A stretch of DNA of 64,000 nucleotides, taken from the NCBI GenBank assembly GCA_022266195.1, contig WHVY01000004.1:7209501-7273500 (forward strand), read 5' to 3'. The DNA comes from Tetranychus cinnabarinus (Eukaryota > Arthropoda > Arachnida > Trombidiformes > Tetranychidae). The notes under the pieces were generated by a model. That model saw only the letters and a list, made by a program, of their open reading frames with translations. It did no database searches and had not been told where the DNA came from. Each line of letters starts with the position of its first letter. Positions within the stretch are counted from its first letter, which is position 1. Both the position numbers and the translations under genes were made by a program. Positions 12,601-25,715 of this stretch are shown here, piece by piece.

Positions 12601-15600
12601 AAAAATGAACCTTCTTTACTGGTTAATCGGAGTTTTTACTCCAACTTTCTGTTCATTTTTTCGATAATTTTTCCAACTCCTTGAATGAGTCAAGGCTTTT
12701 TGCTCAGTTTGGTGGCTCAGTTTTAGTTCTCACCTCTACGACTTTTTGAGGTTGCGAACGTTCAATAATTCCAACTCATCTTAATCTATTTTACATGTAT
12801 TTCTATCAATTTTTGCATAGGATTGGCAAATGTTTTGAAAAACTCAGTTAAAGTCCGTTTAGAAGACGAATTCAGAATAGATATAAATCTTGGAATAAAT
12901 ATTTATCTTTTTGTTGCAATGTTTAAACTCGACTTGCACTTATTTTATAATTGAAAAAACACAATCATCAAATGACGCCTTCATGCGATTAATTTAAAGA
13001 GATTTTTCTCAATTATAAAATAAGTTGAAACTCAATCAAATAGACTCTTTTTCAATTCAAAGGGTTGATTCTTTTGCAATCGTGAAATTTAATTCAAGTT
13101 AAACAAGTAATCTATACAATACAATAATATAAGTAGAAAGTATCAAATTTTCGTGTAAATTGTAACCAAACTATAATAGCAGGATTCTAAGGAAAATTTC
13201 CAAGTTTGTAAGCCATGATCAAACTAGGTGTAAAGAGTAGAGTCGGTGAAAAAATCTGGTGCCTCAACTGTACAGAAGGATATTGAAGTTTCACTTTCGA
13301 ACTCAGTTTTGTCAAAGATTGTCCATCAGAGAAATATCTTAATGCAAAAAATGCAATCAGTTTTATGCCCATTCAATCAACAAAGGTTCAACTCGAATGA
13401 AAAATTTTATGTGAAAAGAAAGGATTTTTTCATTACAAAATGAATATTATCAAAGTGACAAAAGCTAAAGATTTCAACTTTTGATTTCTTATTCTGACGA
13501 TGGTTTTTCATTAGGAATCCGAATCTTTTCAGGCTAAATCATATCACACTTACAAGTTACTTGTTAGTAAAAGTAAAATTGCGAGATTTGAGGTTATAAA
13601 ATAGCATTTAAAAATGTTACAATGAACGAATCATTTGAGTCTATCTTTCATAGCTGCCAGACGATAAACTATCCTTAAATGGTTTTCACAATTTGGACTC
13701 AAGTTTTGAATCATGAACGTTTCAAGTGTTTAAAAATGAAGTTTGTTATCCAATCTTGGACTTTACTTAATCTCTTTGTCAGATTACTCTTGACCCTAGA
13801 AAACTGTGATTTCTTTATTTTAACTGTCCATTTCCAGTCTGTTAACAATGTTATCAAAAACCTTTAAGCCACTTGAATCGTTGCAATTTCTGCTTCATCT
13901 AATCTAAATTATTGATTCAGTGTTCTGTTAGCTCATTCAAGTGAAATCATTTTTCCCAAATTCTCATATTATACTTTCACCAAAATGGCTTTTTAGCTTC
14001 GCCAGTCGAGGTTTCTATCTATTAATAATTACATTAGTGATTTAGCTTTTTCATTTGAGATGAAAATACAATGTTATTAGAAATGCTGTGAAGTGCAAAC
14101 AAGAAAAGAAACCAAGAGAAAAGTATTGATCAAGAATATTGTTGATTAATTGAAATGCCGTATTACCATGTAAAAATATAACTACACTTTATCATGAGAG
14201 TAATTTAATGAAACAATTGGTTAAGCATGGAAATGAAAAACAAAAAATTAATGATTCACTGAAAAGTAAAAAAAGGGAAAGTAAAATATGGTTTGAAACA
14301 TTTTCATATAGATTATGTTAACTCTTCATCTACCAAGTCTGAATCTTTCCTGTCAGTTTATCTCATCATTTAAGCTTGAAAAACTGTTTCCATATCTTGA
14401 GCAAATTTTCAACTTAAGCTTAAACTTACACTGATTATGCTTTCAGAGGTAAATTATTTTATAATTATAAGGTTAATTGATGGATTGGAGCATCTTTTCC
14501 CCTCTTAATGTTGCATGTTTTCGAACACTTTTCACTGAAAATCTGAGAGACAACATGACATGAACTTTACACTGGATTACACTGTTGATCACCAATTAAA
14601 CCATAATCAATCTGCTTTAACCCACTTGAAAGTGAATAACGAAAAGCGAAAACATTCTCATCGCCTCTTTTCCAATTGTTCATGGTGATTCAATTTCACT
14701 GAATGATAAAGTTAACTCTAAATGATCATATTTGAAGTAGGCAAAAAGATCATCAATAAAATGGAAATGTAATAAAATTGAGAGAAAAGATTGTTACTGG
14801 AAACATGAATAGAAACAAAATTTCCACATGATGAATCTCCATTCCAATCAATCTTGAATCTCTGAAAGTCTGAATATTTTTCAATTCACGAAAAGAGCTT
14901 TTTCTAGATGAAGAAGAAAAAAAACCCCAAAAAAAAGGTTAATGATGGTAAATACAATCGTCTGTAAATCGTCTTATCATTAGCTGTTGCAAGCTGTAAA
15001 GCGCACCTTGAAAGTGTTGAAAGATTTCAATGAAACAATTTGAATCAATATATTGAAGTGAAATTTCACCCAAACCTGAATAAAGATTCTTTGATAGTTT
15101 TTAAGTTAAAATTGTTGGTAAATCAAGAATTGCTTTTTATATTCATTTGTAAATAACATGAAAAGTTTTCTTTACATTGAAATCTTTACTCTTTTGCCAA
15201 ACATTCACCAGGATAAATAGTCCATTGACTTTCAACTCAGACTGAACATAAGCTCGATATTAACATGGTTTTCCTTTGATAGGAATTAGGTTACAGAGTT
15301 GAATGAGGATAAACAATGAAAGCCGGTTACTTTCTTCATGATAATATTATTACCAGTTAATTCAGTGAACTGTTTTCATCAATGTGATGAGGAAAATGAG
15401 GAAAAAATGTTTCGCTCTTTTTTCTGTTCCATTTACAGTATATTAACAATGAATAAGAAAAGTTGCAATTCTTTTAATCTAAAGCTGTCTGGATGAACAT
15501 GAGAAAAATTGCAACTCAGTTGATAACTTGATAAAGATGAAGGATAAAAAATTACATTTAACTGATATTAACTCTTTTGGTTAGCTAAATCGGGATTTGG

Positions 15601-18600
15601 ATTCTGTCAAGTTTAAAAATGCTCAGCACTGGGAGTTGTAAGAAGATTAAGATTGAGGGAAAAAAACTGATTGATTGAGCTTATCATTTGATTAAATTGA
15701 TGACCATCATAATGGTCAACAAACCATTAAAACTGTAAACGGAAAATTCATTTTCTGGGTTTTCTTGTTTACTCCCAATGAAATGCTCTTAATTCATAAA
15801 CTTTGTTTCAAAGAGGAAAACATTCAGCTAATCAACAATCTTATTGAATTGATAAAAAGGCTGAAATTTTCTTGTTCTTCTCCCAGTTGATTTACAATTT
15901 TTAACCCTTTTTCCTCGTTCTATGTAATGTTAGTTTTAAGTTGTTATTAAAAATATTTTGCTTTCTCCTTTTGCTACATGTTTTGATGATAAAAGTATAA
16001 AGATAATGGGCAAAATCAAGTCAACAATATATTTATAAATTGCCAACAAGAACAATAATCAATTGATTATGTACATAATTTAAACTCTAAATAACTGTTT
16101 ACTGTCAATTTTGCCTCTTGTGCTGTTATTTGAATCCTATGAGTTTTTTGTCAGTGAAAGACAAGAAAATTAATATTACATTCAACATTTTGATTGTTTA
16201 TCGATTCCCAATTGTGATTTAAATTGAAACCCATTGTAATATTTTACAGTCAATGGAACACAATTGAATATCGAAAGAAGAAAAAAAGTTAAAAACAAAA
16301 CAAAAAATAGATATAAACACATGAAGAGAAATCAAAAACGATGAAATAAAATTCACTGCAAGCAGTCTCTTTCCCATTTATTATTTCCCATTTATTATAT
16401 CATTAAAGATACAATAAGAAATGAGAAGAATGAGTAAAAACTATTTTCATCTTTTTGTTACCCTTTTATACCAGTCAAGTATTGCTGAAAAAAGGTGTTT
16501 CTAAACAAAATCTTACATTAGGTTTACCTTTACATTGCAAAAAATGGTAATAATAATGTTAATAATAGACACGATGATAATGATAATGATAATGCTCTTT
16601 TGGTCAGACAATTTTTCAAAAACCAGAAATCTTGTTTGACTCCTAAAACATTACAATTGTGATTATATTATTCCTTCCCAGTTAATATTTAATCCATACT
16701 ATGATATTTATAGTTGCAAAGTAACATTCTTAATAGCAGGTAATGCTACGATTCCGTTCGACATTAAGAAATTAACGTTTTCCATGAATCTCTCATGAAA
16801 GATTTGTGATGAAAATGGTGAAAGTTTGATAGTTTGTAAATTGTAATTAGCAAATTGTTTTGTCATTTTAGCAAGAAATTGGTTTTCATTTTTTAAAGGT
16901 TTATTTTGATTCTTTTCCCGATTCCCAATGAAATGTTTTTGATGTTTAAAATTTATGATTTTTCGTGACTAACGAAATGTATTATTTTGTCTTTTTCTTT
17001 CTAGATATAATTTGACCTTTTTGGCGATAACCTATGTGATACCCATGATTTCATTGATAATTACTTATTCCTTGATGTCTCGAGTTCTTTGGGGCAGCAA
17101 AGGGATTGGCGAGGAAACTGACATTCAACGAGAATCGATTCGTTCAAAGCAAAAAGTGGCTCGAATGTTGATCGCTTTGGTTGTGCTTTTTGCTATCTGT
17201 TGGCTACCTTATCATGCTTACTTCCTCTATTCATATCATTATCCACATATTAATCAATCAGTCATCATTCAACATATTTACCTTTTCTCATATTGGCTGG
17301 CAATGTCCAATTCAATGTACAATCCATTGGTTTATTATTGGATGAACAAAAGGTAAATCATTCAAAATTGTCTCATCAAAACTCAAAACATATTTAAGTT
17401 AATTTACTCCAACCATTGATTAAAACTTAAACTATTAATACTAACCTATTTTACAAGAGTTAACAAGTATTAACATTTCCTTTACTTGAAACTTTGCATC
17501 AATGGATTACACTGCGCCGCAAAAAGATAGCCTCTAATCCCAAGTCACTAATCTGTCTCTAGCTTTTAAATAAGATCTATTGAAGGTGTTTCGTTCATTT
17601 CTTTAATTCGCCTTTAATCAAAATTCCTTATGATGCTATCTTTTTGAAGCTTGGTTTGAAACCTTGTCCGTCTGTTATTGTTGTATTAGTTAATACGTAG
17701 TTATGACTTTTTATCATATTTTTACATCTAAACAATTGATATTTATTGTTCAAGTATTTGTTATTGAAATGGGTTTCCAGGGAAATTCAGGCAACATTCT
17801 GGTTGCTGGATAGCATTTCAGATGATATTTTATGTTTACTTTTCATCAATTTTTTGCTTATTTTTTGAATAATGTTTCAACTGATTTTCAGACGACTCCA
17901 ATTTACTAGATTTACTTTTGGTTTTACACAGAAGGCACAAAAGGCAATCTGGGTTAATCTGGTGCAAGTCAAAGTAAAAGGCAATTTTTAATTGCCTTTA
18001 TTCGTCGCGTAATCAAGCTTATTTAATTGCCCATTTCAATGATGAAAGTTAGCTATTTTTGATCAACTTTCACAATCAAATCTGTTTAGACTGATTCAAA
18101 AATAACTTTGAAAATTACGTTGTAACATTATACAATTGTATTTGAATTAAGGTTGATAGCTTTGTTTTTCTCGTGATTCAACTTAAATAACAGAGGAAAA
18201 GTGATTAAATTAATCAATTTAGTTGATTCCCAGTATTAAACAAAGGCAATTTAAGCAACACCATAGTTGTTAAATAACGGCTAATTTGTTCACATATTGT
18301 GATGATATTTTTAGATCCAATTTATAGTTTAAAAATAATCTTGAACTTTAAAATCAATTCAATAATTGGTGTAATAAATTTTAATTGTTTGTTTCCATTT
18401 TTCTCGCCATTTTCCAGGTTCAGGAGTTACTTTGCGTCCATTTTTTGCTTTTTTTCCCGGAATCGTTTGAAAAAACAATTGAGTTACAATGTGAAAACTG
18501 ATTTATCCTCAAATGGTTTCCAACATGGTACAACTCATTACCGTCGCACACCCGTCCAATCATCCAATCAAATTGAGCTTCACCAACGTAACAATTTAGA

Positions 18601-18967
18601 CGATCCAGATTATCCAACCTGTAATAATCCAAGTAAAGGTTATCCTGAGACAAAGTTAAACCTTAATCCAAGTAAACAGTCAAATGGCTATTTATTACAG
18701 CAATCAAGTGACTCGACATCACCTTTAATATTAAACAATGTTTTTAGAGGAGTGTTAATAAATGGAAACACCATTAATGGTGATAATAGTGATAACAATA
18801 ACAGTACTTTCAATGGACAAAATAATGGCCATGCTAATGGTAATTCATTGACCAACAGTCAATCAATTGTTCACAATAATAATAACAATAATAATCACAA
18901 TAATCAAAACGATTCCAAGTCTAATCATGGTGCTAATTGTGAATGTAATAGACTCTTATCTTGTTAA
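9602..18967 (+). CDS. Tachykinin (neurokinin)-type GPCR, C-terminal three exons
   Basis: Exons 9602-9817, 17005-17352 and 18418-18967 (stop TAA 18965-18967) join in frame, all at phase 2, giving 370 residues. Exon one opens inside the Arg codon of the DRY motif (next residues YIAVVHPLKPRM) and carries TM4 and the CILVWPDG loop typical of tachykinin receptors. Exon two carries TM5 (YNLTFLAITYVIPM), TM6 with FAICWLPYH, and TM7 with NPLVY, the NPxxY motif. Exon three is a long cytoplasmic tail rich in Asn and Ser that includes two Asn runs and ends in Cys. Members of this class A family couple tachykinin-related peptides to G proteins at the plasma membrane of neurons and gut cells. The extracellular N-terminus and TM1-3 are missing and must lie upstream, probably outside the window. 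AATAAA at 19231-19236 is a good poly(A) signal. Which paralogue this is (86C- or 99D-like) cannot be decided. Confidence 0.9.
9818..17004 (+). other. 7.2-kb intron of the tachykinin receptor gene
   Basis: The donor is CTGTGAGT at 9818 and the acceptor TTTCTTTCTAG ends at 17004. It contains TG and simple repeats and scattered open frames. The longest (11433-11963) has no ATG at its start, spans the TG tract and has no domain; I do not regard it as a gene. No conserved non-coding element can be judged from one sequence. Confidence 0.8.
11726..11765. repeat. TG microsatellite
   Basis: An imperfect (TG)n tract lies in the large receptor intron; a second short one is at about 11995-12008. Confidence 0.8.
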
Positions 18968-19651
18968 TTGTATGAAACCTTTTCCAAAAGTGATTCGAGT
19001 GATTGCACTTTTGAAAAGCGTTTCATTAATGCGGCCCATTGGAATGGTAAACAACATTGTCTACAATTGGAAGGGAAATTACAAATTACTTTTTTCTCTC
19101 TTTTCTAATTCCAGCAATCAATTTACATGTGAAAATCAAATGTTAATGTTAAATATAAATGTATAATTTTTGACTCCGCTAAATTTGATTTGATTGTATA
19201 TTGTTATGTAAAAATCAAAAAATGGATTTGAATAAAAAACACACAAAAAAGTGATCTTTTTGAAAGCAATTCTGGTCACTTTTGCTCAATGTTGTCATTC
19301 ACAAAATATTAATGAACCATTCAAAGGCATTTGAGATCGTTTCACAATATAATTTAATCCATGAATTGAATTGAAAATATATTCAGATAGAAAAATAGAT
19401 CAACAATGGTTGATCAATGACTAAACGCTGGTTCCATTAATCAAAAAAGCTTGAAAAGCTGTGAACAAAAGACAAATTGACTACAATCACATATTTTTAA
19501 AGTGTGATTAAATTATAATTAAAATGATTGGCATTATTAATCGATATTAATAAAAGTGTTTAGGAAAAAGGGTTTCCTAGAAAAATTGGGTTAATGGTTG
19601 TTGATGAATAATGATGACTATGGATGGATGCCTTAATGAATGGCTTCAAGA
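18968..19651. other. Convergent 3' regions, receptor and cadherin-like gene
   Basis: The stretch holds the receptor 3' UTR with AATAAA at 19231-19236. The plus-strand frame at 18867-19166 is a shadow of the Asn-rich receptor tail and 3' UTR. No other gene is supported. Confidence 0.6.
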
Positions 19652-22600
19652 TCATTTGGCTATCCTGATAACCTCCGTTTTATCACTAAAAGTCACTATT
19701 GATTTCCTTCGATTCTCGGCACCAAGATCAGGCGCTAGCGAGTCCTTTTTATCCTCTGGTTCTTCAACTTCTGGAATGATTGAGGCTCTTCTAGAGGCTT
19801 CCGATTCCTGGTAACCTGCATTTTCAATGCCTGCTTCAAGAGCTTTCAATGGATCATCTTTCACTGGAATCACTTCGATTCGACTTTGCTTCAAAGACGA
19901 CTTTCGTGGCATCAAAAGGCCGTCCGGTGGTGAAAAGATTGGCCTGGTTATGGTACCATTGGCAATGTCAGCCGCCACACTCGATGCCTTTCGAGGTATG
20001 ATTAAGTTTTGATCACTGCTGGGTAAAAAAAGGGAAAACAAGAAAAGCAATTAATTTCCAGTTCAGTCAATGTATCATTAATTGTGTAAACCTTGTGAGT
20101 TTATTTGGATAACAATGAAGTTAAACGATTAAAATGATAATTTAAAGTCAACTCAGTTATTCAGTTTTCTTCAATTGTCAAGTTGAACCCAATCAAATTT
20201 AGAAAAATAATCTTCCTGAACCTGAAAATTGAATTCAACTGTTAATACATTTATTGGTGGAAATGAAAAAACCATTTAAACCAGAAATGCTTGAAACAAT
20301 TATTTACTTCGATAGACGCAATGAAATATTCATCAATCTAAAAGGATTTGAGTTTAAATTTTCCAATGAAATTAATTTAAAATTAAACTTTCACTTATTT
20401 ATACATTTAAATGGTTTACATTCAATAATTGATCAATTTTTGTGTGCAATTACATCTTATTAAAGTTAAAATTAACCCAAACTGGTCTCTTTGGGATTGA
20501 ATGGCAAAAAAAGCATCTTTTCCTGGTTAACATCAAGATTGATCAAATTTTAATTTCAAAATTGATTAATTGGATATTCAATTGTTTCCAATTAACTCGA
20601 GATAAATCTGTTGAATATTTACGAAGCTAGACAGCAATTGAATTATTATTCATGGAAATTAATGCCCTTCTGAAAATCAGAATCATTGATTATTAATCTG
20701 TATCCTGAGCAACACATAAAAAGTGACTTTACTATTTAACCAGTGACTGGTTTAAGTGAATTCTTGTTGCTCATTAAACATGTTAATTATGCTAAGTGAC
20801 ATTTATTATCCATTGATTAACTTGACACTTTTGTGTAAATTACAACTAAATTGTTGATAAAAATTACATTATTCATTGATCGACAGAACAGCAATAAATA
20901 TCTATTTTCTTGTTGAAAAAAGCATGAAAGTCTGAATGTTTTCAACAAATCTTTTTCAATATTTAGCTTTACATTTCTTTTGATCACAATTATCAATGTT
21001 AAGTCAATGGGAATAAAACAATTGTACAAACAAAGCAAATATTGATTGATTTCATTGACGGTTGATTTGCAATTCAGTTGATTGCGAGTGTAAAGAGTAC
21101 TTGAAAATTCAATTATCATCAAGACTGAAAGAGTTGAACTGAAAGTTTCTTGGTGACATTTGATTGTGGAAGAATATGAATTTAATTAAATAAATTACAT
21201 CAGATTTCATAAACAACCATTAAGAGCAAATAAAACCTGTTGAACAAATGCACTTTCATTGAATCACATTACACATCTGTGCAAGTTAATGATTCATTTT
21301 TTTGTCAATTTTTTTCATTCTATTTTCATGTAATGAATAAAAGATCATTTTTTGTATCAAACTAATTCTGATTCTCCTGACTAACTGATTCAGAATGAAA
21401 TGCAAAAAAAATCAACTTTGAATGAACAAAGGTTGCCTTTTAATGAGTTCAAATTGTCATTGTAATGTTTTAAAATCATCGATAAACTACTTTTAATATT
21501 CAATTGAATCTCTTCAGAGTCAGGATGAGTGACATCATGAAACATCTGAGGAAACGAAATGTTTGAAAGAAAAGGAAAACGAAACAGAAAATGAAATTCT
21601 TCAAAAAGATTTCGATTTACATTCAAAACATTTGATGAATTTGAGATTTCAAGTTCAGTATAATAGGTGAATGGCTATTTCCATGTTTTCAAGCTGCTTT
21701 CAGTTTGTTATTATCATGATTTTTTCAGGAGAAAACCTAAATCTTGAATCTTCTGAAGAAATGTCAAGAATTAATCTTTTTTTTGTCAGAGTCAATTGAT
21801 TTGTTTAGACAAAATGTTTTTTGGGTTTCATTGTTACCAAATTGATATCATTTTGCAAGATAATCTCCTTGTGATGACTTACCCTGATTCTGATTGATGG
21901 CTATTTGAATAGGAATCGTCGTCTGGAATTTTAACCTTCCTCAAAATTAACGACAATGGCTTTTTACGACGCAAAATGATTAGGGAAACTGAAAGAGCTG
22001 TTAACAAAATTAAACAAAAACTGGCCAAAACAGAGACCACAACAGTACAATGGCCAACATAATTACAGTGCAGGTCATTCAATTCAATCTCCAATATCAT
22101 ACAATTGGGTCCAACCAGCAGATTGCCAGTCTTTACTTGAGTCGCCAAAATGGTTACCCGGTAAACTTTAGGCCTTAAATTGATTATCGGTTTAAATACA
22201 ACTCGATCATTCTTCAAGTCAAACGAGTCCACATCAAAATCTGGAGGAAACAAAAAGGTCAATAAAAAAGCAAGTTAATCATAAATAATCTCAATGGTTA
22301 ATCAAGTTGACTAAGCTTGAGGAGAGCATAAAAGACTTGGAATTGAAACTCATTAAACATGAGTTGTTCAAGGTAATTAGTAACTGTGATAAATGTTAAT
22401 TAACATTGGGATATCACCATTATTATGGTAACAATTATCAATAATAAGATTGTCTCTTCATTTCGCTTCTCAATTTCATTTGTTTATTAATATCAATGAA
22501 GATCACAAGGAATCACAATTATTGGTAAAAACCTTGATTACATTTAATTGAACAGTAATTACTAATTAGATTGTAAATAGTTGCCATTTCAAGGGATAAT

Positions 22601-24269
22601 TGTAACTATTTTTACCAACATACATAAATTGTGTTGATCAATTGTTCATTAATTGTTGATGCACTTATTTGCTATCAAAATTATTCCGTCAGTTTATTCA
22701 TTTTTTAAATATTGAAGTGACATTTTTAATTATCTCACTATTGGCTGCATTATCATTAAGGTTGTGTTTCATTAATTTTTTGACTTCAAATTAATTAACC
22801 AATTGTTTAGTGAATCAATCATAATAATGGTGCAAGGTGAGGTTCAAGTGAACAGAATCAAAGTTTAATGATTGATGATCAAGTTCAACAATTTTCAGTT
22901 CAACTGTATTATGTTTACGCTTCCATGGATTCAGTTTTTCATTTTGATGTTTGGTTAACTAAATAATTGGTTAACAAAATTGAATTAATTATTGACAAAT
23001 CATTTCTTCCTAAAGGTAAATAAAGTGACAATTTAAACAATATGACAATTGTGAACAATTCAATGTTTAACTGATTCTCTCATGTAATTGTACTGATTTA
23101 TTATGTACATTTTGTTTGACAGAAGACAATTTAACCAATTGCTATTTCTTGCTTTTTAACGTTATTAATGATTGTTGGGAGATTGATTTGAAAGACAAAA
23201 CAAAAAAATTTGGAAACTAAAACCTAAATTGTCTACTAAAAACAAGTAACAATCAAGAAGATCATGTGAAATGGTTAAAATGATGGGATAAGCATAATGT
23301 TAATTGTAATCAATTTCACCCGAAAAAAAAGAGAGGAATAAATTGTCTGGTTTTGGTTGTATTGGTCTGGTTCACAATCAAGTTGTTGATGGTGGTAACA
23401 GGGTTTTGGTAAGGTTTTCAATGGTCATTAGATGTTTGCTTAATGGTAAGTTAATTGTTGCAACTCATAATGATCATAATTTATGGTAATTATTGTTTCA
23501 TTTTGGGTTCTTAATTGTCAATCTTTATTGTTAACAAATGTTTTTGCAAGGTTGTACTTGAGGTTTCCTTGTTTACTTGAACATGCAAAACTAATGCTTT
23601 TATTTAATCAAAGTGAATGAAAATCAATTTGTTTTTTGGGATAAATTGTTAATATTTAGATGGAATAATCTCAATTGTTTACTTTTTAATTTGGTTTATG
23701 GTGTATGACTGGTGTTAATAATTGTGATTACTTTAAATTGATTTGTTTTTTCTCTTTTTGGGTTCACTCTTTTTTTCTGGTAAATGGCATTTGAAAATGG
23801 GTTTTCAATGAATATCAATTGTTTTGCAGGTTTTAAAGTTGATTATGGCGTTTATTTACACAGGCCTTTCATCAACAATGTCACTATAAATAGCTAGATG
23901 GTTAAATTACTTGATTAGCTCACCTATTAAACTGAAATTAGTCTGATAACCTGTTGTTGGAACTTCAATTTGATAATAAATATCATCTCTTTTAGTTGTT
24001 GAGCAAAAAGTAAGTCTATTGATGAAGGGAACACAATTCATGTCATCTGTTTCCGTGCACTGAATCACAGTTGGTAAAATAATTAACCAAATTAACGTTA
24101 AATATGATGTTAAATAGGATGTTAGTGAAGATTTTACTTTAAATAATGGTAAAGGTAATGATGAAGATGGTGTAAATGATGATGAAGGTGGAGGTAATGG
24201 TAAAGGTGATGATGATGACGATGACTTGTGTAGAATCGAGTTAATCCAAATTGATAATGAGATCGTCAT
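19652..24269 (-). CDS. Divergent cadherin-like single-pass membrane protein
   Basis: Minus-strand exons 24269-23924, 22240-21883 and 20015-19652 join at clean GT-AG sites with matching phases (1, then 2), giving 355 residues. A hydrophobic stretch at about 57-70 (LTLIWLIILPTVIQ) could be a signal peptide. Residues 71-176 resemble one degenerate cadherin repeat: a DDMNCVPF start like DxNDNxPxF, NFSLIDFDVDSFDL, then VYRVTILATQ and ILEIELND. A membrane span follows at about 181-205, with a basic RRKK stop-transfer. The 150-residue cytoplasmic tail has two basophilic kinase-type sites (RRAS, RRKS) and many acidic residues. No catenin-binding motif is recognisable. The Ser/Pro-rich residues 16-42 are odd, so the true start could be an upstream exon spliced in near 24060 (after GATTCAG). 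Function unknown; an adhesion or recognition role is an inference from the fold guess. Confidence 0.6.
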
Positions 24270-24418
24270 CTTGTTAATTAATTGCCTTTAATTCCCTTGT
24301 GCACAATTAAAGGCATCCGCACAATGATGGATTAACGATGGATATTTTTGTTTCACTCTAATAACAATCAAGGTGAGCCAATAGAACCAAATTAACATGG
24401 AAAGATTTAGATGAAAGA

Positions 24419-24627
24419 ACTAAAGGGTGTTGAGGTTAGTAAGGTTCAAGCAATCACTTACCCAAATGTTGATAAAGAGATAAAGATGATAAAATGAAAT
24501 AGTCTCATCGTCTTCGTCTTCATCAACCATCTTTGCCATTGATATTTTCATTTTTATCATCTTTATCTCCTTATCAACATTTGGGTAAGTGATTGCTTGA
24601 ACCTTACTAACCTCAACACCCTTTAGT
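24419..24627. repeat. Near-perfect 80-bp inverted repeat (hairpin)
   Basis: The arm 24419-24500 is repeated in reverse complement at about 24546-24627 with one substitution (AAAGAG versus AAGGAG) and one single-base gap. The spacer is about 45 bases. Both arms contain AGCAATCACTTACCCAAATG. Transcribed from either strand, this would fold into a long double-stranded stem. There is no obvious target-site duplication and no transposon terminal motif. Confidence 0.85.
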
Positions 24628-25491
24628 AGTAGTAACAACAAAAGGTAAAAACAGAATTACCTGGGATAAAACCAAGAGATCAAAGAAACGGTTTCACTGA
24701 AATACACTTAATTAATCCAATAGATAACGATAATCTTTTGCCTGTGTTACATATTCCAATGGTGATTAACCCAAGTTGATGTTGATAAAGTGTAGGTATT
24801 TTGCACTGGAATAAAGACGATGATTGTTTTGATTATTAAAGATTGAAGATGGATTTAATGAAGAGCCGATACTGTGATGATAAAACAACGATAGCTTGTA
24901 AACCCGAAAAATCAAAAGGCCAAGTAGGTAACAATTTATACGTTTTAATCTTTGGCAATTAGATTTGTTTAAAGGTAAAAATAAGCAAATTTAATCCAGA
25001 ACGATGTTAACCATTATGTTGAATAATTTACCATGGCCAACGATTATCATTGGTTAAACTGTAAAACCGTTTGAAAGGGTAAATTTGATTTTCTGTAGAC
25101 ATGGCAACAGGTTAACTCACAGTTTAAAACAAAATCTGGTTTTCTGGTCTTTCAACTTTTTAACCGTAATAGCAATTCAACTTGTCGGTAATCTAAATAG
25201 TTAAATACATTTGCAACAAAAACGTATAATTAATTAAGTGAAGTGTTTCAATTTTTAAAATCATCATTTTTTAAACAAATTATAATTGGTTGTGGTGAAA
25301 ATAAGTTAAATAAAGTCATTAACAAGAGACCGGTTGTTATGTAAAAGTCAGCAACAAAAATGGAGGTAAATGAGTAAGTAGGGTTAAAACAAACAAAAGC
25401 TTGTTCTAAGGAAAAAGAATGTATTTCTTACCTGATTTAGATTGTTTTTCATCTCTTATTCTGTAAACCAGGAATTCTAATGGTTAACTAA

Positions 25492-25715
25492 TTAACAACT
25501 GAGTTGATCATCATCATCAATAACAACAGAATCATCATCTATACCACCGACAACATGATCCAAATCATCTAAAGCAACACTTTTACCACCATAATCATCA
25601 TTAAGTGTATATTTTAATCGGTAATGGTTCACTTGGCGTAACAAGATCTGTGTATCAGCATTTTCATGTTTCCAGTTGCCTATTGGTGTAGCTATTTTTT
25701 GTTGGTGAATATCGT
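25492..25715 (-). other. Candidate coding exon, minus strand (cadherin-like gene?)
   Basis: After an acceptor-like AATTCAATCAG an open frame of about 73 codons runs to TAA at 25494-25492. It reads like real protein: IATPIGNWKHENADTQ, then HYRLKYTLNDDYGGKS, which resembles the end of a cadherin repeat, then an Asp-rich end. Possible internal donors (GTATAG, GTAAAAG) could join it at phase 1 to the downstream exon through a weak acceptor near 24050. It is too short to be listed as a gene by itself. Confidence 0.3.
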
